Shown: positions 9,348-18,981, counted from the first letter of the stretch. The stretch is 64,000 bases of DNA from Lutibacter flavus (GCF_900188355.1 NZ_FZNX01000003.1:193501-257500); one strand, 5' to 3'. Numbers and translations are program-made. The notes: generated by a model not told the origin, from the letters alone.

Positions 9348-9686
9348 ATGAGTAAATTAGATGAAAAAATAGCACTTTATCAAAGTGAAATGAAAAAATT
9401 AGGTATCAAATTTGATGCTGATTTATTAGCAAAAGTAACTAAAGGTTTAGGTCCATCTATCTATAAAAAAGATGCAGAAACTGTTTCTGGTTCAGATGCT
9501 AAAGAATTAGGGACTGTAAAAAAGAATTTCTTAATCAAAAAATTAGGACTTTCTGATAGTCCAAAATTAGATAGTGCAATTGAAGCTGTTGTTGAAAAAA
9601 TGGGTAAATCTAATCGAAATAAATACAGAGCCATTTTCTATTACTTATTGGCAGTAGAATTTAAAAAAGAATCTGTTTATAAATAA
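9348..9686 (+). CDS. DUF2853 family protein
   Basis: A small basic cytoplasmic protein (112 residues) matching the DUF2853 family in length and sequence: N-terminal helix SKLDEKIALYQSEMKKLG, a GLGPSIYKKDAETV loop, and a helical C-terminal half ending KYRAIFYYLLAVEF. The family is widespread in Bacteroidota and Proteobacteria and has no established function. No signal peptide. Transcribed alone from its own promoter and closed by a strong terminator. Confidence 0.8.
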   Translation: MSKLDEKIALYQSEMKKLGIKFDADLLAKVTKGLGPSIYKKDAETVSGSDAKELGTVKKNFLIKKLGLSDSPKLDSAIEAVVEKMGKSNRNKYRAIFYYLLAVEFKKESVYK

Positions 9687-9698
9687 AATTATATAAAT

Positions 9699-9729
9699 AA
9701 AAAAACCCGCAAGTTGCGGGTTTTTTTAT
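9699..9729. terminator. Bidirectional terminator between the DUF2853 gene and the polyamine operon
   Basis: AAAAAACCCGCAA / TTGCGGGTTTTTT: a G+C-rich stem flanked by A and T runs on both sides, so it can end transcription from both converging genes. Confidence 0.85.
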
Positions 9730-9739
9730 TTATAAGATC

Positions 9740-10039
9740 TTAATCATCATCACTCTCGTCAGGTATTTCTTCAATATTATTATCATCATCGTTGTCATAA
9801 ACATCATCAAAGTTATCTTCATCGGCATCATAATCTTCCATTGTCTCTTCTAACTTCAAACTTATTTTAACTAAATAAATAGTATCTTCTGTTCTAACTT
9901 CTACAGCTCTTACAGTTTCATCTTTCGCATTTTTAAAAGTGATGATATCTCTATAACCATAGCCCGATGGAAATTTTTCAACTAATAAGTCTAAAATATC
10001 GCTAGTTAATTTACTATAATCTACAATTACTCGTTTCAT
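9740..10039 (-). CDS. Small protein with a very acidic C-terminal tail
   Basis: I do not recognise a characterised family. The first 65 residues look folded (KRVIVDYSKLTSDILDLLV, then SGYGYRDIITFKN and a beta-rich region), while the last 36 residues contain 21 Asp/Glu and no basic residue. It is the last gene of the speA-speB-DHS-like operon, only three bases after the preceding stop. Related small proteins occur in flavobacteria and are sometimes labelled DNA primase without visible primase motifs; nothing here supports that. The acidic tail beside polyamine genes invites the guess that it binds cations or nucleic-acid-binding partners. Confidence 0.75.
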   Translation of the reverse strand: MKRVIVDYSKLTSDILDLLVEKFPSGYGYRDIITFKNAKDETVRAVEVRTEDTIYLVKISLKLEETMEDYDADEDNFDDVYDNDDDNNIEEIPDESDDD

Positions 10040-10042
10040 AAT

Positions 10043-11017
10043 CTACATGTCTAACAAATAAGCAAATATTAATGGAGCAACAATGGTTGCATCTGATTCA
10101 ATTATAAATTTTGGTGTATTGATATCCAATTTTCCCCAAGTTATTTTTTCATTTGGAACTGCTCCGGAATAAGAACCATAACTAGTTGTAGAATCTGAAA
10201 TTTGACAAAAATAGCTCCAGAAAGGAGTGTCTGTTCTTTCCATATCCTGATACAACATTGGCACTACACAAATTGGAAAATCTCCAGCGATACCGCCTCC
10301 AATTTGAAAAAATCCAATTCCATCTTTAGAGTTTTCGGTATACCAATCTGCTAAGAAAGTCATGTATTCAATTCCAGATTTCATGGTACTTGCTTTTAAC
10401 TCTCCTTTTAAAACATAAGAAGCAAAAATATTACCCATAGTGCTATCTTCCCACCCAGGAACAACCATTGGTAAATTAGCTTCTGCAGCAGCAATCATCC
10501 AACTGTTTTTTGGATCTATTTCGTGGTATTGGTCTAATACACCTGAAAGTACTAATTTGTACATAAATTCATGTGGAAAAAAACGTTCTCCTGCATCTTC
10601 TGCATCTTTCCAAATTTTAAAAATATGCTCTTGCAAACGTCTAAACGCTTCTTCTTCAGGGATACAAGTATCGGTAACTCTATTCAATCCTTTTTCTAAT
10701 AAATCCCATTCATCTTGCGGAGTTAAATCTCTATAATTTGGTACTCTTTTATAATGTGAATGTGCTACCAAATTCATGATATCTTCTTCTAAATTAGCAC
10801 CAGTACACGAAATAATTTGAACTTTATCTTGTCTAATTATTTCAGCAAATATTTTACCTAATTCTGCAGTACTCATTGCTCCTGCTAAAGAAACTAACAT
10901 CTTAGATCCTTTTGCTAATTGATTTTCATATTCTTTTGCTGCATCTACAACTGATGCTGCATTAAAATGTAAATAATAATTTTCAATAAATTGAGAAATT
11001 GCTCCTTTAGTAGTCAT
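10043..11017 (-). CDS. Deoxyhypusine synthase-like protein lacking the catalytic lysine
   Basis: A 324-residue homologue of deoxyhypusine synthase, the NAD- and spermidine-dependent enzyme that modifies eIF5A in eukaryotes; bacteria have no canonical hypusine. The Rossmann-like fold is recognisable (LVSLAGAMSTAELG, ISCTGANLEED, SGAVPNEKITWGK). Where human DHS has GGGVVKHHI with the imine-forming Lys329, this protein has GGGIAGDFP (residues 240-248), so a Gly replaces the lysine. ATG 11017 is chosen over TTG 11032; it overlaps the speB end by 11 bases. The operon suggests a polyamine-related reaction, possibly aminobutyl transfer, but the chemistry must differ from DHS. Confidence 0.88.
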   Translation of the reverse strand: MTTKGAISQFIENYYLHFNAASVVDAAKEYENQLAKGSKMLVSLAGAMSTAELGKIFAEIIRQDKVQIISCTGANLEEDIMNLVAHSHYKRVPNYRDLTPQDEWDLLEKGLNRVTDTCIPEEEAFRRLQEHIFKIWKDAEDAGERFFPHEFMYKLVLSGVLDQYHEIDPKNSWMIAAAEANLPMVVPGWEDSTMGNIFASYVLKGELKASTMKSGIEYMTFLADWYTENSKDGIGFFQIGGGIAGDFPICVVPMLYQDMERTDTPFWSYFCQISDSTTSYGSYSGAVPNEKITWGKLDINTPKFIIESDATIVAPLIFAYLLDM

Positions 11018-11945
11018 TATCTTCGTCTTCAAATTTGGTTGATTTATTATTAGGTTCTTTATAACCGGCTATATCATCATAGTCAGAATCTTCGGTATTT
11101 TCAAATTTATAGCTTAACATTTTATAGTACAATTTTGCTGCTAAAAAGTCTGATGATTTATCTTTTTCATTTGGACATAATTCTACAATATCAAATCCAA
11201 CAACATTTTTCTCTTTAAATATTTTTTGTAAAAAATCTAAAGTTTCATACCAAAACAATCCTCCTGGTTCTGGTGTTCCTGTTGAAGGCATAATTGAAGG
11301 ATCAAAAGCATCTAAATCAATTGTTAAAAATACATTTTCTGTCATTAAATCAATTGCATTTTCCATCCAATAATCATCAGTAGCCATTTCATGAGCAAAA
11401 AACACTTTATCCTTATCCATTATTGTTGTTTCAATAACATCCATGCTACGAATACCAACCTGAATTAAGTTTGTATTTTGGCTTGCTTCATAAACGGCAC
11501 AAGCGTGGTTGCAAGAAGAACCTTCATACTCTTTTCGTAAATCTGCATGCGCATCAATTTGCACAACAGTTAAATTATTAAAGCATTCATTAAATGCTCT
11601 AATTGTACCAATTGAAATGGAATGTTCTCCTCCAAATAACGTTACAAATTTATTTTTTGTAATATATGATTTCGTTATTCCATGAACTGTTTCAACCATA
11701 CTCTCAGGTGAAGAATTCTCAGTTATTGGATCGGCTAAATAAATACCATTTTTGTACACTTCTGACTTGGTTTCAATATCATAAAGCTCCATATTTTCTG
11801 AAGCTTGTAAAAAAGCTTCTGGTCCTTTATCTGCACCTTTTTGCCATGTACTTGTTCCGTCATAAGGAACCGGAATTAAAACTACTTTTGAAGTTTCAAT
11901 TTTACCGTATTGTTCAGGAATTCCTGCGTAAGTTCTTTTATTCAT
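11007..11945 (-). CDS. speB: Agmatinase
   Basis: A ureohydrolase that hydrolyses agmatine to putrescine and urea with a binuclear Mn2+ centre. Metal-binding motifs are visible: GGEHS, DAHADLR and DLDAFDPS. At 312 residues it carries, after the fold ends near YYKMLSYKF, an extra C-terminal tail of about 30 residues rich in Asp/Glu (SDYDDIAGYKEP, FEDEDNDY). Its start overlaps the speA end by eight bases and its end overlaps the DHS-like gene, so the operon is translationally coupled. Agmatinase is preferred over arginase from the speA context. Confidence 0.92.
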   Translation of the reverse strand: MNKRTYAGIPEQYGKIETSKVVLIPVPYDGTSTWQKGADKGPEAFLQASENMELYDIETKSEVYKNGIYLADPITENSSPESMVETVHGITKSYITKNKFVTLFGGEHSISIGTIRAFNECFNNLTVVQIDAHADLRKEYEGSSCNHACAVYEASQNTNLIQVGIRSMDVIETTIMDKDKVFFAHEMATDDYWMENAIDLMTENVFLTIDLDAFDPSIMPSTGTPEPGGLFWYETLDFLQKIFKEKNVVGFDIVELCPNEKDKSSDFLAAKLYYKMLSYKFENTEDSDYDDIAGYKEPNNKSTKFEDEDNDY

Positions 11946-13335
11946 AACCTAATATTTTTAAAAAATCGCTTGCTGTTTGTTTTTCTTTAAAAACTTTATA
12001 TTCTAATTTACCTTCGTCGTTTTTTGAAATAATAATATGTTTTGGTTGTGGAATTAAGCAATGCTGTAAACCACCATAACCACCAATTGTTTCTTGATAT
12101 GCACCTGTATTAAAAAATCCAATATATAAAGGTTTTTCTTCTTTATAGGCTGGCATATAAATAGCATTTATATGTTGCTCCGAATTATAATAATCGTCAC
12201 TATCGCAAGTTAAACCACCTAATAAAACCCGTTCGTAATTATCGTTCCATCGGTTTAAAGGCAACATAACAAATCGTTTATTTATTGCCCAACTATCTGG
12301 CAATGTAGTAATAAACGATGAATTAATCATATTCCAACGCTCTCTATCGTTTTGTTTCTTCTGATATAATACTTTATATAAAGCACCTCCACTTTCACCT
12401 ACGGTATAACTGCCAAACTCCGTAAAAATATGTGGAACCTTAACTTCAGCTTCATCACAAGCTATTTTAATTTGTGAAATAATTTCATCAATCATATATT
12501 GATAATCATAATCAAAAGCTAATGAGTTTTTAATTGGGAAACCTCCACCAATATTTAAGCTATCTAAAGTTGGACAAATTCGCTTTAAATTAATGTAAAC
12601 TTTTAAACATTTACTTAATTCGTTCCAATAATATGCATTGTCTTTTATACCAGTATTGATAAAGAAATGCAACATTTTTAAATTAACTTTTTTATTTTCT
12701 TTTATATCTCTTCTATAAAAATCAACAATATTTTTATAGCCAATTCCTAAACGAGATGTATAAAATTCAAACTTAGGTTCTTCTTCAGAAGCAATTCTAA
12801 TTCCAATATTTATTTTTTTGCGTAAACCATTGGTTAACAAATCAATTTCTTCATAGTTATCAATTATGGGAATGCAGTTTTTATGGCCTCCGTTTACTAA
12901 TACTTGTATTTTTTGAATGTATTCATCTCTTTTAAAGCCGTTACAAAGAATAAAGGTTTTATCCGAAATTTTTCCACTCTTTTTTAGATTTTCAACAATA
13001 TCAATATCAACTGCCGAAGATGTTTCAATATGAATATCGTTACTTAAAGCTTCTTCTAAAACATGCTTAAAATGAGAGCTTTTAGTACAATAGCAGTAAT
13101 GATATTTTGCTTTGTATTTATTCTTGCGCATTGCTTCTTTAAACCAACCTTTAGCATTTTGAATATTTTCGCTAATTTTTGGTAAATAGGTGAATTTTAA
13201 AGGTGTTCCAAATTTTTCTGCTAATTCCATGGTATTAATATCATGAAAATGCAATTGCTTTTTAGAATCAACCTTAAATTCTTCTTGAGGAAAATCAAAA
13301 GTTTGATTTATTAAATCAATATATTTTGTGTTCAT
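11938..13335 (-). CDS. speA: Arginine decarboxylase (fold-III PLP enzyme)
   Basis: Decarboxylates arginine to agmatine, the first step to putrescine here. The 465 residues have an alanine-racemase-like PLP barrel with the Schiff-base lysine probably in YCYCTKSSHFKHVL (around residue 84), followed by a C-terminal beta domain containing LGGLTCDSDD with the cross-subunit active-site Cys-Asp. Shorter than E. coli SpeA (about 630-660) and of the flavobacterial type. First gene of the operon; a 14-bp dyad lies in the region 42-55 bases upstream of the ATG. Confidence 0.88.
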   Translation of the reverse strand: MNTKYIDLINQTFDFPQEEFKVDSKKQLHFHDINTMELAEKFGTPLKFTYLPKISENIQNAKGWFKEAMRKNKYKAKYHYCYCTKSSHFKHVLEEALSNDIHIETSSAVDIDIVENLKKSGKISDKTFILCNGFKRDEYIQKIQVLVNGGHKNCIPIIDNYEEIDLLTNGLRKKINIGIRIASEEEPKFEFYTSRLGIGYKNIVDFYRRDIKENKKVNLKMLHFFINTGIKDNAYYWNELSKCLKVYINLKRICPTLDSLNIGGGFPIKNSLAFDYDYQYMIDEIISQIKIACDEAEVKVPHIFTEFGSYTVGESGGALYKVLYQKKQNDRERWNMINSSFITTLPDSWAINKRFVMLPLNRWNDNYERVLLGGLTCDSDDYYNSEQHINAIYMPAYKEEKPLYIGFFNTGAYQETIGGYGGLQHCLIPQPKHIIISKNDEGKLEYKVFKEKQTASDFLKILGYE

Positions 13336-13376
13336 TTTTACTCTTAAATTGTATTTATTTTAAATAATTTATTTTA

Positions 13377-13390
13377 CAGTCGGACGACTG
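13377..13390. promoter_or_regulatory. Perfect dyad in the speA upstream region
   Basis: CAGTCGGACGACTG, a G+C-rich perfect inverted repeat (6-bp arms, 2-base centre) in a very AT-rich leader, 42 bases before the speA ATG. It may be a repressor operator, a short leader hairpin (CAGTC-GGAC-GACTG), or a copy of a small dispersed repeat. Confidence 0.3.
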
Positions 13391-13664
13391 ATATTTTCAT
13401 AAAAAAATAAACACCTATACAATTAACACTAAATTAGAATTCTCATTATTTGCAGTCAATGATAATTGACTGGAAATATTTAAAGTGTAGAAACTAGAAG
13501 TTGTCTTTTGCCTTAATTTTTCGTTGCGCTTCCAAAACGCATAGTAACTTAAAAACTTCTTGATAAAAAAGTTACGACCGAAAAAATATAAATTTTTCAA
13601 ATTTAATTAAAAATAACGCAACAAAATTATATAAAAAATCAATACCATTTTAAAAAAATAAAAA
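13391..13664. other. Gene-free stretch between speA and yaaA
   Basis: The gap from 13336 to 13664 (329 bases) holds no convincing gene. A 61-codon minus-strand frame at 13415-13600 has unlikely composition and no recognisable motif. A GTAACTT/AAGTTAC inverted repeat is present at 13548-13575. Nothing else beyond low-complexity AT-rich DNA. Confidence 0.5.
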
Positions 13665-14423
13665 TTATCGTGTAAAAACTAATTCTTTTTCACTTGAAAG
13701 GTTAGCATCAAAACCATAACCTTCTAAATTAAAACCTTTTAACCCCTCAATTGTTTCAATATTATTATCAATTATATAACGCACCATTAGCCCTCTGGCT
13801 TTTTTTGCAAAAAAGCTAATCATCTTAAGTTTACCATCTTTGTAGTCTTTAAAAACTGGAGTAATTACAGGGACTTTAAGCAATTTTGGTTTTATAACTT
13901 TAAAATACTCATTACTTGCTAAATTAACAAAAAGTTCATCATTTTCTAACTCAGAATTAAGTGCATCTGTAACTTTTTTATCCCAAAATTGATATAAATT
14001 GTCTTTTCTGCCTACTTTTAGTTTTGTTCCCATTTCTAAACGATACGGTTGCATTAAATCTAATGGTTTTAAAATACCATATTGACCGGAAAGTATTCTT
14101 AATTTGTTTTGAAGTTCCTCTAATTTTTCCAGCGGAAGTGTATACACATCTAATCCATTATAGACTTCACCATTAAAAGCATAAACTGCCTGACGTGAGT
14201 TTTCTAAAGAAAACGGTAATTGCCATTCCTGATTTCTTTGCCAATTTAAGTCGGCTAATTTTGGAGAAATACTCATGAGTTTAGATAAAACTTTTGGCGA
14301 TTTCTTTTTTAAAACATTACTCAGCTTTTCTGCCTCATTTAAAAAAATTCCTTCTGTAAATTGGGTCGTAGGAACCGTTGTTTCAAAATCTAATGATTTG
14401 GCTGGTGATATTACTATTTTCAT
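13665..14423 (-). CDS. yaaA: Peroxide stress protein YaaA (UPF0246/DUF328)
   Basis: A 252-residue cytoplasmic protein of the YaaA family, which in E. coli limits intracellular iron under peroxide stress; the exact activity is not settled. The family start MKIVISPAKSLDFE and the internal NLASNEYFK and FFAKKARGLMVRY segments are clear. Full length. Although it lies 25 bases after the VOC gene, an exact TAnnTTTG element (14451-14444) overlapping the VOC stop suggests its own promoter. Confidence 0.9.
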   Translation of the reverse strand: MKIVISPAKSLDFETTVPTTQFTEGIFLNEAEKLSNVLKKKSPKVLSKLMSISPKLADLNWQRNQEWQLPFSLENSRQAVYAFNGEVYNGLDVYTLPLEKLEELQNKLRILSGQYGILKPLDLMQPYRLEMGTKLKVGRKDNLYQFWDKKVTDALNSELENDELFVNLASNEYFKVIKPKLLKVPVITPVFKDYKDGKLKMISFFAKKARGLMVRYIIDNNIETIEGLKGFNLEGYGFDANLSSEKELVFTR

Positions 14424-14443
14424 TTTTATATTATTCTATTTAA

Positions 14444-14451
14444 CAAAATTA
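14444..14451 (-). promoter_or_regulatory. -7 element for yaaA
   Basis: TAATTTTG on the minus strand, 20 bases before the yaaA ATG and overlapping the last bases of the VOC gene. Exact TAnnTTTG match; no clear -33 TTG. Confidence 0.45.
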
Positions 14452-15102
14452 AGCTATTTCAATAATTTTTCCGTTTACATATTCAAAATTATAATTGCCC
14501 TTAATAATAAAATCTGACACATAGATTTCATCATCTGTTGGAAACCATTTTTTAACACTTTTATTTACCAAAATAAATAAGCCTTCTTCATTTCCAATAG
14601 CACAAAAACGTTCAAAACTACCATCAAAAATATCAATACTTTTAATAGTGTTTATAGAATTATATATCGATTTAATATCGCTTGTACCAATTCCTATTTC
14701 ACTTATATTTAAAATTGAATTTGATGAAAATGCTTCTTCACTATTTATTTTCAATTCTTTTCTTGAAATAAACTCTAAAATATTGTTATCAGCATCATAA
14801 AAATACAATGCTTTTGCATTCCAATGTTCAAATTCTATAATTTCATTGTCGCCAAATGGCAATAAATCAACTCGTTGCTTTAACCAATTTAAAGCTCGAT
14901 TTTCTCTATTTAATGGTATATTAAAAGCAATATGATAAGGTGTACAATTTTCGCGAAATTTAAAAGTAAGTTTACTACATCCTACTTTTAAACTAAAACT
15001 TTTTGAAGTTTGTTTTACAAGTTCTAATTCTAAAACATTGGTGTAAAATTCCAATTGTTTATTTAAATTATTGGTAAATAATATGAGTTCTTTAATCTTC
15101 AT
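14449..15102 (-). CDS. VOC (glyoxalase/bleomycin-resistance fold) family protein
   Basis: A 217-residue protein with two paired beta-alpha-beta-beta-beta modules of the vicinal oxygen chelate superfamily. Module one begins KIKELILFTNNLNKQLEFYTNVLELE; the FYDADNNILEFISRKEL segment near 105-120 carries the Glu expected of a metal ligand, and a weaker second module starts near residue 135 (ISEIGIGTSDIKSIYNSI). Substrate unknown; members include glyoxalases, dioxygenases and drug-binding proteins. The gene reads toward yaaA. Confidence 0.75.
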   Translation of the reverse strand: MKIKELILFTNNLNKQLEFYTNVLELELVKQTSKSFSLKVGCSKLTFKFRENCTPYHIAFNIPLNRENRALNWLKQRVDLLPFGDNEIIEFEHWNAKALYFYDADNNILEFISRKELKINSEEAFSSNSILNISEIGIGTSDIKSIYNSINTIKSIDIFDGSFERFCAIGNEEGLFILVNKSVKKWFPTDDEIYVSDFIIKGNYNFEYVNGKIIEIA

Positions 15103-15184
15103 TACAAAGTAAAATTACTATAATTAAGTATTAATAAATAGTAATTGCAATACATTAAAATTATATTTAAATAATTAAAACCTA

Positions 15185-15811
15185 TTATAGAGAATCAATA
15201 TATTGTTGCATATTATTAAGAAGTACTCCAACGTGAAAACCATCTACCAATGCGTGGTGAACTTCCACAGAAAAAGGGATTTTTTTTATTTCATTTTCTG
15301 TAAACAGTTTTCCATATACAATTTTTGGAATTCCTTTACCTGCTTCATCTCCTTTTCTTGCGTGTTTTATACTTGTAAAAGAAATCCAAGGCAAGGTTGA
15401 ACAGTGAACAATAGCAAGTTCGTTTTCTTGAGGGTCAAATTTTACGCCTTTTTTATGATTTTCAATTACTTGTTTACCAATAGTATCAAACTCAAAAATT
15501 GTTGATTGATATGTAAAATCGCAAAATGAAAAGGTGTCATCATCATTTAGGACTGTTGAACCAATGTTAACACTATCAAACTGATAAATTCCATCGCTTT
15601 TAATTCGCAATTTAAATTCTAAAATTTCATTTATGCATTTTATTGCCACATATAAACAGGCCAATGAGAATGATAAATTGTGTTTTTTACAATAATCATA
15701 AAGGTTTGTAACTTCTAAATTGGAAGTTATATTAAAAAAAGGATCTTCATATGTTTTAAAAAACTCGTATTGCTGTTTTCGTTTCCAATTTTCAATATCT
15801 AATGCTTTCAT
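15185..15811 (-). CDS. Chloramphenicol O-acetyltransferase family protein
   Basis: A 208-residue acyltransferase of the class A CAT fold. It has the catalytic histidine motif HHALVDGFHVG near the C-terminus, the STLPWISFTSIKHAR strand, and the N-terminal W-(x)-R...F..PFFNIT pattern. CATs acetylate the 3-hydroxyl of chloramphenicol with acetyl-CoA; chromosomal flavobacterial members may have other substrates. No insertion sequence or integron flanks it and its base composition matches its neighbours, so recent acquisition is not indicated. It has its own promoter at 15844-15851. Confidence 0.8.
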   Translation of the reverse strand: MKALDIENWKRKQQYEFFKTYEDPFFNITSNLEVTNLYDYCKKHNLSFSLACLYVAIKCINEILEFKLRIKSDGIYQFDSVNIGSTVLNDDDTFSFCDFTYQSTIFEFDTIGKQVIENHKKGVKFDPQENELAIVHCSTLPWISFTSIKHARKGDEAGKGIPKIVYGKLFTENEIKKIPFSVEVHHALVDGFHVGVLLNNMQQYIDSL

Positions 15812-15843
15812 TTATTTTATGCTAAAAGGGAAATTTTAAGACC

Positions 15844-15851
15844 CAAAAATA
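15844..15851 (-). promoter_or_regulatory. -7 element for the CAT-family gene
   Basis: TATTTTTG on the minus strand, 32 bases before the ATG at 15811; exact TAnnTTTG match. Confidence 0.45.
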
Positions 15852-15912
15852 CAACGAAAAAAGTAAATACCTGACAGTTAAATTATTTAGTTTACTATTA
15901 AATATCATAAAA

Positions 15913-16568
15913 TCAATTCAAATTACAATATTTATTTGGAGTATGTCCAACACGAGTTTTGAACAACCTTATAAAATGCTGCGGGTATTTAAATCCTAAT
16001 TCAAAAGGAATTTCATTGATAGATTTATTAGAAATAAATAGTTTATTTTTAGCCTCATCAATAATTTTGTTTTGTATATATTCTTGTGCAGATTTTCCTG
16101 TTTCATTCTTTGTGAAATCACCAAAATAATTAGGCGATAAACAAAGCTTATCAGCAAAATAAGCTACGGAAGGCAAACCTATAGTTTCTGTTCCATCAGA
16201 TAAAAAATAGTCTTTTAAAAATTCGCCAAAGCTTTCTAAAAATCTTTTATTTACATTCTCTCGGGCAATAAATTCATGGTCATAGAATCGCAAACTATAA
16301 TTTAAAAACAACTCTATATTTGATACAATTAATTGTTTACTATGCTTATCAATTGATTGTTCCAATTCATATTCAATTTTAGAAAAGCAATCGAACAGCA
16401 ACTTTCTTTCCCGTTCCGAAAGATGCAAAGCTTCACTGGTGTTATAGCCAAAAAATTTATAATTATGAATTTTTTAGGTTCCATATCAGTAAAATTGGTA
16501 TTAAAAACAGTAATTGGTATACCAAAAAGCTCATGCAAAATCTTGACATTTGTTATATTAGAAAAAAT
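15913..16568 (-). pseudogene. AraC-family transcriptional regulator, broken by internal deletion and frameshift
   Basis: The downstream frame (16473-15913) encodes a normal AraC C-terminal half: FFGYNTSEALHLSERE, a long helical linker, then the two helix-turn-helix motifs (GLPSVAYFADKLCLSPNYFGD; INEIPFELGFKYPQHFIRLF). It has no ATG start and meets a stop at 16474-16476. In another frame just upstream (16568 to about 16475) are the typical first residues of the same protein family, LHELFGIP...ITVFNTNFTDMEPKK. About 80-100 residues of the sensory domain between them are missing. The gene probably once regulated the divergent aldo/keto reductase. A short DNA-binding fragment could still be made from the TTG at 16428. 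Confidence 0.75.
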
Positions 16569-16592
16569 TCAACGAAGTATTTACATAATTAA

Positions 16593-17789
<1,197 letters not shown>

Positions 17790-17828
17790 ATTTTATTCAT
17801 TAAAAAATATAACTATTAAAATACTTAA

Positions 17829-18284
17829 ATGATGAAGCAACTAGTTTTTATTCTATTCATATTATTTGTTACACTAACTCCTAAAGCAATCGCACAAGAA
17901 AAAATCAATACTAATTTAAAGCAAGAAATAATAAATCTTTCAAAAGATAAGTGGGATTGGATGGCAGAGAAAAATGCTGATACGCTAGATAAACTCTTCC
18001 ACGAAAAATCTGTTTTTGTTCATATGGGAGGTTCTTGGGGAAAAGATCAGGAGCTTAATATTATAAAAAGCGGTGGAATTTGGTACAAAAAAGCAGATAT
18101 CCATGAAGTGTCAATTGAGATTATTCGAGACACAGCCATTCTTTTGAATAGAATCAATTTGTTGGCGGAAGTTGGCGGAAATGAAGTAACAAACCCATTT
18201 ATGGTTACGGAAGTATATATCAAAGAAAATGGCTCTTGGAAATTAGGTTCTCTTTCTTTTACAAAATTATTAGGTGAACATTAA
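17829..18284 (+). CDS. Secreted NTF2-like (SnoaL/DUF4440) family protein
   Basis: A 151-residue protein with an N-terminal signal peptide (hydrophobic 5-17, cleavage after AIAQ). The mature part looks like a cone-shaped NTF2/SnoaL domain: DKWDWMAEKNADTLDKLFHE, VHMGGSWGKDQEL and a beta-rich C-terminal half ending ENGSWKLGSLSFTKL. Such domains are enzymes or small-ligand binders; the ligand is unknown. Location directly after the exported aldo/keto reductase suggests a shared periplasmic pathway. Confidence 0.75.
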   Translation: MMKQLVFILFILFVTLTPKAIAQEKINTNLKQEIINLSKDKWDWMAEKNADTLDKLFHEKSVFVHMGGSWGKDQELNIIKSGGIWYKKADIHEVSIEIIRDTAILLNRINLLAEVGGNEVTNPFMVTEVYIKENGSWKLGSLSFTKLLGEH

Positions 18285-18474
18285 AAGTTTATTTCACTTA
18301 ATAGTTTATTAATAATTTTAATGAATTATTTAGTTTGCTTCTTAGCTTAAAAAAATTGAAATTCGATTATCAAACTACAAACTCAATTAAAACCAATTTT
18401 ATTTAACCGTTTGGTGATAATAAAAGCCTTCTTTTTTCGTTGAAAAAATATTGAACCTTTAATAAATAGAAATT

Positions 18475-18939
18475 ATGAAAACAATAAATTTAAAACTGGT
18501 CTTTTTATTAATTTTAGGAATAAGTTTGTTCAATTATTCTTGTTCATCAGATGATGACAATTCCAACAATTCATCAACTCTAAACGAAATTAAAACGAAC
18601 ATTGAATCGGGAACTTGGAGAATAACTAGCTTTATCGACTCTGGAACTGATGAGACAAATTATTTTACTGGCTACAACTTTACTTTTAATAGTTCTGGTG
18701 TTCTTAATGCAAATAATGGAACGAATAATTATAATGGTACATGGAGCATTACGGATAGCAGTAGCGATGATGATAGTCAAGATGATTTGGATTTCAACAT
18801 TAATTTTAATCTTACCAATGATTTTGAAGATTTAAATGATGATTGGGATTTTATTTCACAAACAGCTACCAAAATTGAATTAATTGACATTAGTGATGGA
18901 AATAGTGGAACAGATTATCTAACTTTTGAGAAAAACTAA
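18475..18939 (+). CDS. Lipocalin-like lipoprotein
   Basis: A 154-residue lipoprotein: signal peptide with lipobox NYSC (Cys 23) followed by SSDDDNSNNSS, the acidic/Ser linker typical of surface-exposed Bacteroidota lipoproteins. The rest is beta-rich (SGTWRITSFIDSG, FTFNSSGVLNANNG, GTWSITDSSSDDDSQDD) as in lipocalin-like DUF families. Function unknown. The C-terminal half is unusually acidic and Asn-rich. No clear promoter motif; an AT-rich 190-base gap precedes it. Confidence 0.65.
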   Translation: MKTINLKLVFLLILGISLFNYSCSSDDDNSNNSSTLNEIKTNIESGTWRITSFIDSGTDETNYFTGYNFTFNSSGVLNANNGTNNYNGTWSITDSSSDDDSQDDLDFNINFNLTNDFEDLNDDWDFISQTATKIELIDISDGNSGTDYLTFEKN

Positions 18940-18981
18940 ATTACTGCCACCAACAATGGCTATAAATGCAACCCTAAAAAC

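Noticed and set aside
13415..13600. Possible 61-codon minus-strand gene in the speA-yaaA gap
   Set aside because: Composition is unlike neighbouring genes, no motif or promoter supports it, and it lies in decayed AT-rich DNA.
15185..16568. CAT-family gene and broken regulator as part of a mobile resistance island
   Set aside because: No transposase, integrase, terminal repeats or composition shift; the CAT gene has a native-type promoter.
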